A DNA stretch of 64,000 nucleotides. It comes from Psychrosphaera ytuae. Lineage in GTDB: Bacteria > Pseudomonadota > Gammaproteobacteria > Enterobacterales > Alteromonadaceae. Shown piece by piece: positions 9,217 to 21,200 of this stretch. The stretch's first letter is position 1. The number at the start of each line of letters is the position of its first letter. Where the stretch lies: contig NZ_CP072110.1 in assembly GCF_017638545.1 (NCBI RefSeq), positions 930,001 to 994,000 of the forward strand, given 5' to 3'. Made by a program: the position numbers and the translations under genes. A model generated the notes under the pieces. That model was not told where the DNA came from. It was given only the letters and a program-made list of their open reading frames with translations, and did not search any database.

Positions 9217-12200
9217 CTAATCGTTTTTGGTAATGCTGTCGTCTAATAAGGTTTTAACGACGTCGTCATTGCCACCGTACATGCTAAGTAAATCAACACC
9301 TGATAAGGTGATTTCTGATTCCACTTTGCCATCTTGGTTTGCATCAACGACTATCTTGGTGTCATTGCCTTCAACAGAGACAGATAAGTAGTTACTCAAC
9401 GGATCTTGCTCATTGACCACTGCATCTGGCAGTAAGTCACTAAGGTCAAGGTGCTCTAAAGCGCCGTCAAGACCACTTTCACTATCAAAATTTTCCAGTG
9501 TAAAACTGTTGAGTTCCGTGTCAGAGTGAGCCAAAAGTTTAAATACTTCGACTTCATCTACGGCCGTCACTGGCTTATCAGTATTCACTAAGCTTATAAT
9601 TTTAGTAGAAGAATTGGATTCTGCATGAGAAGTTAGACCTGCCTGAACTTCTAAGGTATCGACCCGAGACGAACTCTCAAAGCTCAGTGCATTTGCTTCT
9701 TGCGCGCTGAACTTCCAAGCTCCATTCAGTTGCGGCTCACCAACATTAAACCTTGCGTCAGCAGGTAAACCAGTCACTAAAATTTCGACGTCGTCTGCCA
9801 GTGATTGTTCCGTTAGCTCTGGAGTAACGTTTAAGTTGTACTCATAAGCTCCGAACTCTTCGATCGAAATAGTTTTGAACACATCATTAACTTCGAGCTC
9901 TGAGTACAGTGCAATATTTTTCAGAAGTGGAACACTATCTAACTTTGCAACCACCTGAGACAACCCAGCAGTTGCTGTTATCGAGCCTGTATCTCCATTC
10001 ACTTTAACACTAAGTGTTTCAGCCGGAGAGCGAATAAACTCAAATGGTTCAAGCTCTACAAGCAACTTATCAATACCTCCTGAAGTATGGATAAGACTCA
10101 GGTTCAATGAATGCTCGGTTCCCTCTACTGGACTTACTTCGGCGGTGTAATAATCATTCGGCCCTAAGCCACCAAACAAAATGGCATACTTAAACGCCGA
10201 CATTGCTTCCATATCTCCTAGTGGATTGAGCTCAGCAGTTATCTCATAGTTCTGAGTTTCATTTGTGAGCGGAAGGTTCGTCACTTCTTTCACTTTTTCT
10301 CGGCCAGCCATATCTTTGACAGTCCACTCGCCCTCTTGGATACCCTGAGAGGTTGAACCCGTAGAAACTAACGTTTCTGTCAAGCTGGTTTGGACAGAGG
10401 TAATAGCCTCACCTGCAACGGCTTGTTCATCCATTGAAACCGCAGTTTGTTTGGTCGATTTGATATTTTGCGTTGCGGTAACAACGGTCGGCGCAACATT
10501 AATATTTAACGGTACGGTATTACCAAAGTTAACTCCGTCATCCGTCAATTGAACCTCTATCAAGTCTAACAGTGACACAGAAATGCCTGAATCAGGAATA
10601 TACTCTAGGTTTCCAGCTGCAATATCCGCTAATGATATCTCTTGATTTACTACCACTAAACTACCGTTCAGTCTTAACTCACCATCACTTGGTAGTGTAG
10701 TGATTTTAACCGCTAACAGGGTATCGCCTTCGGCATCTGTATAAGGGAAGTCTCCTGTACCAAATACATATGGTGTGGAGTCATTGGTCGAAACTGATGT
10801 TTCAATAGCCAATGGAGCGTCGGCAGACCCAGTTACACCTATGGTCACTGTCGTGGTGCTGCCATCTGACAAATTAACAGTAAGGACATCGTACTGAGTT
10901 TCGCCTTCGGCCAATGCTTGAGCACCTTCATTTAAGACGTATACCCAATTACCTGCACTATCAACGGTCAAGTCACCATAAGCACCAACAATCACGTCTG
11001 CAATTATCTCTAAGTTAGGGTTATCAACGTCTATTGCATCGAGTTTACCTGATACGGATGTAATAGTGTCTTCAGCCGCAGAGCCTGTGCCTACGTCAAT
11101 AATTGGTGCATCATCTTGGCCTAAAATATTAAGAACCAGTGATGTGGTGCCGCCACCAACTAACGGAAGATCAAAGGTCTCTGATACCTGCTCACCTTCT
11201 CTTAGAGCCTGTGCAGCCGCATTTAAGGTAAAGTCCCAAGTTCCGTCGGCTGCAACCGTTAGGTCTCCGTACGCACCAGAAACCACTGTTTCAACTAACA
11301 AGACGCTATTACCGGTACCAGGCTCTTGAACAGCAATTTGTCCAGATAAATCAGGTAATACGTCCTCGATAACAAATGAAGTGACCTGAGAAACGACAGG
11401 AATATCTGAAGTACCGGTCAACTCAAGTTGTAAAGTCGCAAAACTACCGTCACTCAATGGCAAACGGAAAGCTTGTAATTGCGTCTCGTCAACACCTATT
11501 AATGACGCGCCAGAGCGAACAATAAAGTTGTACGCACCACTTGCATCGACAATTAATGTGCCGTAATCACCGGTTATTTCGGTTGCCACATACAACAGAG
11601 TTGGATCGTTTGGATCTGGCTCTGTTAATGTCCCTGCCACGTTGAATAACGCATCGGTAATCGTTGTTCCCGCTGCTGTTACAATGTTACCGAGGCCATC
11701 AATAACAACACCCAACAAGCCAGTAACAAGACCCAATAAGCTTAGGACAAGGCCGCTATCATTGTCGCCTTGGACATCCACTTGAACTTGAGTAATAGAA
11801 CCGTCACTCAACTGTACTTGGAACACCTCAGTACCAACTTCACCGCCTTTTAAGAACTGAGCAGCGGTATCAACTTCATATGACCAAGTGCCATCGCTCG
11901 CTATATTAAAGGTACCAAACAAACCTGCTTGAGTATCTGGCACAAAGGTCAATGATGGATTGTCTGGATCAGTGGCGGTTAATAGCCCTGTCACTGCTGC
12001 ACTCGCATCTTCAGAAATAGTCGCCGAACCGGTTGAGATAACCGGTAAGTCATCCGTACCGTTGACCGCTACAGTGATGTTAGTGCTTGATCCATCCGAC
12101 AAGAACACATTAAAGATGTCGTTAGCTGACTGCCCTGCGCCTAATGCTTCTGCGTTCGCATTCAGGGTGTAAGTCCATAGACCATTGGATGACAATACAA

Positions 12201-15200
12201 GATCGCCATAGGTACCGTTGAGCGTAACTGGGACAAAGGTTGGATTTGGACCGTCTGGATCATCTGCTGTCAACTTACCTGCAACTACAGGCAATGCGTT
12301 TTCAAAAACACTACCCGTGCCAGACGAAATCAGAGGTAAGGTGTCAGAGCCAGTTAAATCTATTGTTACTGTAGTCGTACTGCCATCGTTAAGAGAAATT
12401 GTAAACAACTCCGTTTCTTGTTGGCCATCAGCTAAAGTTTCTAACAATGCTGACGGGGTATAAATCCAGTTACCAAGAGCATCGACGACTAACGAACCAT
12501 AACTACCCACTAACGTCGCAGGAACAAATGCCAATAACGGATTGTCAGCATCAGTAGCAGTCAAACTACCTGCAACATTGAGGTCAATACCTTCGACAAT
12601 GGAGCCTGCGCCTGTTGAAATAATAGGCGCATCGTCAGTACCTAATAGGTTGATCGTGATAATACCTGTCTCACCCGACTGTAAACTTACGGTAATCACT
12701 TCTGTCGCAGCTTGTCCGTCGGCCAGCTGGTCTATAGCGGCCGTTGGTGTATATACCCAATTACCCAACGCATCAATAGTCAAGTTGCCGTAAGTACCAT
12801 TTAGCGTCTCTGGTACAAACAGGTTTACATCCGCAATGTCGGCATCCACAACATTTACTGAGCCAGATACTGAAAGTGCACCTTCCGTTAATGAACTCAA
12901 CACTGGAGTCACTACTGGTACATCATTAGTCCCTGTCACATCTATCTGAACTGTACCAGTAGTACCGTCCGTAAGAGCAACAATAAAGCTCTCGGTGAAG
13001 GTTTCACCATCGGCCAACCCTTCAATAGCGGCGGTTGGTGTATATACCCAATTGCCTAACGCATCCACCGTTAAGATGCCATAGGTACCATTGAGCGTAT
13101 CAGGAACAAACACATTTACGTCAGCCAAGTCGGCATCAACTACGTCGATATTACCTGATATCGCTATAGCACCCTCAGTGATACTGGCTAGCACTGGTGT
13201 GATAACCGGTATGTCATTTGTGCCTGTTACATCAATCTGAACCGTACCTGTTGTACCGTCCGTTAGAGCAACAATAAAGTTTTCGGTGAAGGTTTCACCA
13301 TCGGCTAACCCTTCAATAGCGGCACTTGGCGTGTATACCCAATTGCCTAACGCATCCACCGTTAGCACCCCGTAAGTACCATTGAGAGTATCCGGAACAA
13401 ACACATTCACGTCAGCCAAGTCGGCATCAACCACATCGATATTACCCGATATCGATAGAGCCCCCTCTGTAATACTGGCTAAAACAGGCGTAATTACCGG
13501 AATATCATTGGTTCCGGTTACATCTATTTGAACATTACCTGTAGTGCCGTCAGTGAGCGTTACGATGAAGTTTTCGGTGAAGGTTTCACCATCCGCTAAC
13601 CCTTCGATTGCTGCCGTTGGTGTGTAGGTATAATTGCCTAATGCATCGACTGTTAGGATGCCGTAAGAGCCATTTAATGTAGTTGGGACAAAGACATTAA
13701 CATCTAACACATCGACATCAACAACATCTATGTTGCCACTGATCGCTAGGCCACCTTCTAGGATGCTATCCAAAACAGGTGTGATAACTGGAATATCATT
13801 GCTACCCGTCAAGTTGACTTCAATTGTTGCAACACTTCCATCATTGAGGTTGACCGTGATCACATCTGTTACGGTTTCACCAGCCGCGAGTGTTTGAGCA
13901 GCTGCGTTAGCGACATATGACCAAGCACCGCTTGCATCAATAGTCACGTCACCAAACAAGCCGTTATAAACACCACCAACGAACTCTAACAGTGGGTTGT
14001 CTGCATCAACAGCGGTAAGAACACCTGTCACCGTCGTCGCAACATCTTCAATCAAGCTGCCAGTCCCTGTGGAAATAACTGGTAGCGAATCTGTACCCGT
14101 TACAGTAATGGTAATATTAGTGGTAGAGCCATCGTTTAATTGCACCGTTAGCACTTCGGTTTGAGTTTCACCTGCTGCAAGTGCATCGGCTCTCGCATCT
14201 AACTCGTAGTTCCAGACACCGTTCGAACTTATAGTTAACAAGCCATAATTACCATTAACAGTTGTATTCAAAAACGCCAAGTCACTGTTATCAGGATCTG
14301 TTGCGGTCAACGTGCCAGATATACTAGGAGTGATAGATTCAACAACAGCGCCAACACCCGTGCTGATAACCGGTAAATCATCAGTACCTGTAATATCTAC
14401 TTGAATGGTCGACTGACTGCCATCGGACAAGGTTACTGTAAAGACATCAGATTGCAGTTCACCAGCTGCCAAAGCATCAATACCCGGACCTGGTGTATAT
14501 AACCAGTTACCCGCGGTATCAATTGTCAAAGAACCATAGGTACCCACTAATGTTTCGGCTACAAAAGTGTGAACATCCAAACTATCAACGTCGGTATACG
14601 TCAATTGCCCGCCTACGCTCAAGTCAACGTCTTCAGTAATTGAACGAGTAGCACTACTGATCACAGGAAGGTCGTTTTCACCGTTTACGGTGATAACAAT
14701 AGGTGTCGTACTACCATCGTTGAGTGTCACGTTGAACGTTTCGGTTACGACCTCACCCAATGACAATGTTTGAGCACCTGGGTTCAAGGTGTAAGTCCAG
14801 GCGCCATTTGCATCAATCGTTAATGTGCCTTCAGAACCGACAATGGTGGCTTCCAAGAAAGCCAAATCTGGATTATCTGCATCAGTCGCACTGACATTGC
14901 CTGAAATAGAAGGTTGAGAATCCTCAAATACGACACCCGCACCAGCAGTGATGACAGGCAAATCATCAGTACCTGTTACTGTAATTTGAATGGTCGTTGT
15001 ACTGCCGTCACTTAGTTGAACAGTCAGTAACTCAGTTCCTGTTTCACCACCTTGTAAAGCTTGAGCATTGGCATTTAGAGCATAACTCCAACTGCCGTCT
15101 GTTCCGATGGTCAGGTCACCATAAGTGCCGTTTACCGTTGTATCCAAGAACAGTAAGGCTGGGTTATCAACATCGGATGCAGTTAAATTGCCAGTGATAG

Positions 15201-18200
15201 TTGGAGACACATCTTCAACTACGGCACCGACGCCTGTTGTGATAACCGGTAAATCATCAGTACCAGTGACGGTAATCGAAACTGTAGTCGTCGTGCCGTC
15301 GCTCAAGCTCACGGTGAACACCTCAGTCTGTTGCTCACCGCCTGCTAATACTTCGGCGTTGGCATTGAGTTGATAATTCCAGACCCCATTGGCATCAACC
15401 GTTAAGTCACCGTAAACACCATTTTGTACGCCTGCAGTAAACTCAAGAAGTGGGTTATCCACATCAACCGCAGTCAAGGTACCTGATACATTCGTCGTAA
15501 CGTTTTCAATTGCGGCACCTACGCCAACAGATACGGTTGGCAAGTCATCTGTACCCTGAACGCTGATCTGAATTGTTGTGGTGCTACCGTCGCTCAACGT
15601 CACGGTAAACAGTTCAGTCTCATTGTCACCGCTGCCCAATGCTTGTGCATTTGCATTAAGTGCATAACTCCAAGCGCCATCTGAGCCTATCGTTAAGTCG
15701 CCATAAGTGCCATTTAACGTTGCATCAACAAATAACAAACTAGGATTATCAACATCCGAAGCCGTTAGATTTCCGGTGATTGTTGGGGAAACATCTTCAA
15801 TCACGGCACCAACGCCTGTCGAGATGACAGGTGCATCATCAGTACCGGTAACAGTAATATTGACTGTGGTTGTACTGCCATCGCTTAGCGTAACCGTGAT
15901 AATGTCATTATCAGTTTCACCCGCGCCTAATACTTCAGCGTTTGCATTAAGTGTATAACTCCAAGTACCGTCAGTCCCGATAGTCAACGTACCGTACGTA
16001 CCATCAATTGACGCATCTACAAAAGCCAAGCTACCGTTATCGGCATCTGTAGCCGTTAGTGTGCCAGTGGCCGTAGGTGACACACCTTCAACTGCTACAC
16101 CAACACCTGCTGAGATCACTGGAAGATCATCAGTACCTGTGATGTTAATTTGAATTGTGGTCGTACTGCCATCAGTCAGTGTTAAGGTGAAAATTTCCGT
16201 TTCTTGTTGACCACCAGCTAGAGCTTCTGCATTGGCGTTTAACTGGTAACTCCAAACCCCGTTTGAATCTACTGTTAAGTCACCGTATAAACCGTTTTGA
16301 ATACCCGCATTAAACAACAACCCGGCATTATCTTCGTCGGTTGCAGTTAATGTACCACCAACTGACGTCGTAATATCTTCAACTACGGCGCCGATACCTG
16401 TAGAAATCACAGGCACACCGTCAGTACCGTTGACATCAATTGTTACGGTTGTTGACGTACCATCTTGTAGAAATACTGTGAAGACTTCCGTTTGGACTTC
16501 ACCACCAGCAAGTGCTTGTGCAGCTGCATTCAGAACATAGGTCCAAGCCCCGTTGGCATCAACGGTTAGGTCACCATAAGTACCGTTTATTGTGGTATCG
16601 ACAAACAATAAGTCTGGACTATCTACATCTGTAACTGACAAGTTACCGCTGACGCTAGGTGTAGTATCTTCTGTGACCACACCAACACCAACCGACACGA
16701 CAGGTGCATCTTCGGTTCCCGTAATGTTAACCGTTACTGTCGTTGTACTACCGTCATTTAAGTAAACAGTGATCACATCCTGGGCTTGCTCACCACCACT
16801 TAGAGCCTGAGCGTTATTGTTTAAGGTATAACTCCAGTTACCTGCACTGTCGATGGTTAGGTCGCCATAAGTACCGCCAATTGTGCCGGCAAAGAATTGT
16901 AGATTAGGGTTATCCGCATCAGTTGCAGTTAAAGTACCAGATGCAGTCGGATCCGAATCTTCTGTCACAGCAGCAACTGCCGAGCTGATAACTGGAGCAT
17001 CATCGGTACCAGTAATGGTAATTTGTACCGTTGTAGTACTGCCGTCGTTCAGTGTAACTGTATAGGTTTCTGTTTGTACTTCACCCTCAGCTAATTGATC
17101 TGCTCCCGCTCCGGCGGTAAAGCTCCATGCTCCGGCAGCGTCAATCGTTAAGCTACCGTAGGTACCAACCAAGGTCCCAGCGTTAAAGGCCAGTCCAGGG
17201 TTGTCTGCGTCCGTTGCTGTTAACTGACCAGAGGTGGTTGGCGCCGTATCCTCAATGACAGAACCCGAGCCAGTGCTGATCACAGGTGCATCATCGGTAC
17301 CCGTAAGAGTAATGGCGATAGTAGTGGTACTACCGTCACTTAAAGTGATTGTATATGTTTCAGTTTGTACTTCGCCACCTGCTAACGCCTGTGCACCCGG
17401 GCCTGCAGTAAATGTCCAGGCCCCCGTCTCATCAACGGTCACTGAGCCATATGCCCCAACGACTGTTTCAGCCACAAAAGCTAAACTCGGATTATCAACA
17501 TCGCTCGCCGTTAACTGACCACTTGCCGTTGGGTTCGTGTCTTCTGTTACGGACGCTGTACCAGTTGAAATCACAGGAGCATCATCTGTACCTGTCACAT
17601 TCACAGAAATAGTTGTTAAGCTGCCGTCATTCAAAGTGATTGTGAAGGTTTCTGATTGGACTTCACCACCCGCTAGAGTCTGTGCGGCACCATTTAAGGT
17701 GTAGGTCCAATTGCCATTGGCATCAATAGTTAGATCACCATAACTTCCCGCTAAAGAAACTGGATTGAAGGCCAAACCAGGGTTGTCTGCATCGGTTGCA
17801 GTTAATGTACCGCTTGCTGAAGGACTACTATCTTCAGTCACGTTGGCAGTCGCAGTACTGATGACTGGAGCGTCATCAGTTCCGGTTAGGTTTATTTGAA
17901 CCGTTGTCGAACTACCGTCATTAAAAGTAACAGTGAAAGTTTCGGTTTGTTGTTCGCCAGCGGCGAGTGCTTGAATATTAGCATTGGGTGTATACGTCCA
18001 TTGCCCCTCAGCATCAACCGTCAAACTGCCGTAAGCACCTACAAACGTATTAGGTACCGCTGCCATATCAGGGTTATCGACGTCGCTAAAGCTAATTTGT
18101 CCAGATACATTAAGCGCTGCATCTTCGGTTAAATTCCCAGTCGAAGCTGAAATGACCGGTGCATCATCATTACCAGTAAAGTTCACCGTTATTGACGTTG

Positions 18201-21200
18201 TACTACCATCGCTCAAAGTAATGGTATAAGTTTCAGTTGCTGTTTCGCCACCACCTAAAGTTTGAGCACCTGGCCCAGCTGTGAAGACCCAATTGCCATC
18301 CGCGTCAACGGTTACTTCACCATATTGACCAGTGATAGTGCCTGCAACAAAAGCGAGGTCTGGGTTATCAACATCAGATGCAGTTAATTGACCCGATGCG
18401 GTTGGTGCAGTGTCTTCTGTAATATTTGCAGTTGCTGTACTAATGATTGGCGCATCATCACTGCCAACAACAGATACAGTCACAGTTGTGGTACTGCCAT
18501 CATTAAGCGTAATGGTAAAAATTTCTTCTTGCTGTTCACCTGCGGCCAGCGTCTGTGCATTGGCGTTTGGCGTATAAACCCAGTTACCAGCGGCATCGAC
18601 AGATAATTCACCATACACGCCCACTTGGTTTGTCGCAACAAAGGCCAGCGCCGGATTGTCTGGATCTTCCGCTGTGAGCTGACCTGAAATATTGGCATCG
18701 TCTTCATTTGCCGTCGCTACCCCAGCTGAAATCACTGGTGCATCGTCAGTACCAGTAACCGAAACTTGAATCGTTGTGGTGTTACCGTCATTTAAGGTCA
18801 CGGTAAATGTTTCAGTATCTTGCTGTCCACCTTGTAGTGAGTTAGAAGCCGTTTCATCTAAGGTGTAAGTCCAGTTACCTTCTGCATCTATAGTTAACTG
18901 ACCATACGTGCCGTTTTGTTGACCTGCATTAAAAGCAAGGTTTGGATTATCCACATCTGACGCACTAACCGTACCTGATACTGACGGTTGACTGTCCTCC
19001 GTTACGGAGCCAGAACTTGTTCCAATAATTGGCGCATCGTCATTACCGGTTAAATTAACCGTAACTGTCGTTGTTTTACCATCTGTTAAAGTAACTGTAT
19101 AAACCTCAGTTTGTACTTCTCCGCCAGCAAGCGCTTGAGCACCTGGACCTGCGGTAAATACCCAATTACCGTCAGCATCGACAGTTAGTTCACCGTATTG
19201 TCCAGTAATTGTTTCTGGAACAAATGCCAAACTGGGGTTGTCAGGGTCAGTTGCAGTTAGCTGACCACTGTCCGTTGGGCTCAAATCTTCGGTAACATTT
19301 GCCTGACCAGTAGAAATTGTCGGAGCTTGGTCAGAACCTGAACCTGTTACTGTCATTGTAATGGTTGTGGTACTGCCATCGTTTAATGTCACGGTAAAGG
19401 TTTCAGACTGAACTTCGCCTTCGACTAAAGTTTGTGCATTGTTGTTTAATATATATACCCAATTACCATCGGCATCTATCGTGAGGTCACCGTATGCACC
19501 TGCTTGGGAACCAGCAACAAATTGTAAATTAGGATTATCTGTATCTGTCGCCGTTAATTGACCACTCGCACTTGGTTGAGTGTCCTCTACCACACTGCCC
19601 GTTGCCGTTGAAATTACCGGTGCATCGTCGGTACCAGTAAAGTTAACCGTGATCTCTGTAGTACTGCCATCACTTAACGTAATAGTGTAGGTTTCGGTTT
19701 GTTGCTCGCCTCCGGCAAGTGCTTGCGCACCTGGGCCAGCGGTAAAGGTCCAGTTGCCATCGGCATCTATGGTGACTTCACCATACTGCCCAGTAATTGT
19801 ACCTGCAACAAATGTAAGGTTAGGATTATCGACATCAGATGCGGTTAATTGCCCTGACGCAGTTGGTGCACTATCTTCAGTGACATTAGCAGTCGCTGTT
19901 GAAATCACTGGTGCATCATCGGTGCCCGTCATATTGACCGTCACAGTGGTGGTGCTGCCATCGCTGAGTGTGATTGTGTACACTTCCGACTGCTGCTCAC
20001 CTCCAGCAAGCGCTTGAGCTCCCGGACCTTGAACAAAACTCCAGTTGCCGTCTGCATCGACGGTAAGTTCACCGTATTGACCTGTAATCGTTTCTGCTAC
20101 GAAGACCAAATTTGGATTATCCGCGTCTGACGCCGTTAGTTGACCAGATGCTGTAGTGGTTACATCTTCTGTAATATTTGCAACATCGGCGCTGATAACA
20201 GGTGCCTCATCCGTGCCTGTCACCGTGACCGACACCGTAGTTGTGCTTCCATCCGTCAACGTCACCGTGAAGGTTTCGGTTTGAACTTCGCCATCAGCCA
20301 GGGCTTGTGCATTGTTATTGAGCACATAAGACCAACTGCCATCGGCATTCACTGTTAACTCTCCGTACGCTCCAGTTTGCGATCCAGCGACAAATTGTAA
20401 GTTAGGATTATCCGCATCCGAAGCCGTCAATTGCCCAGTTGTCGAAGGTTGTACATCTTCGACAACACTTCCCGTGTCTGCCGTTATGACAGGCGCATCA
20501 TCGGTACCCGTGATGTTGATGGTAATATTGATAGTAGAACCGTCACTAAGTGTGATTACATATACTTCAGAGACCTGCTCTCCCTCCGCTAACTCTCGCG
20601 TGCCTTCTGTTGTATTAAAAGTCCAGTTACCATTTTCATCGACTACCACTTCACCGTATTCACCGGTAATCGTTTCGGCAACAACCACCAGCTCAGGATT
20701 ATCAGGGTCTGAAACGGTGACAGTACCGCTTGCCGTTGAGTCTTCTTCATCTGTTACTTCCGCGGTACCGCCGCTTGTGCCTGTGCCACCAGTCGTGCCA
20801 CCTGAGCTTCCTCCAGACCCACTTGTGCCTCCGCTATCTCCGCTCGTCCCCTCTGTCTCTGTACCCGTATCCGTCGAAACGGTTACAACTGGTGAATCGT
20901 CGGTACCAGTGAGGTTAATCGTTACCGTTGTTGTCGAACCATCACTTAAAGTGACAGTAAAGACTTCAGTTTGTTGTTCACCTTCAGCTAGTCCTTGGAT
21001 TTCTGGGCCAGAAACAAAAGTCCAAGCTCCTGTTTCATCAACCGTTAATTCACCGTAAAAACCTGTAATCGTCTCTGCAACAAAGGTTAAATTTGGATTG
21101 TCAGCATCTGACGCTGTCAACTGGCCAGACGTCGTTGGCTGGGTATCCTCAACAACACTGCCTGAACCAGAAGAAATGACAGCTTGATCGTCAGAGCCAG

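Noticed and set aside
20474..21058. Long plus-strand frame (194 codons) and several similar frames opposite the adhesin gene
   Set aside because: They are mirror images of the repetitive Thr/Asp/Gly codons, recur with the repeat period, lack ribosome-binding sites and consist of low-complexity Ser/Val/Pro strings.
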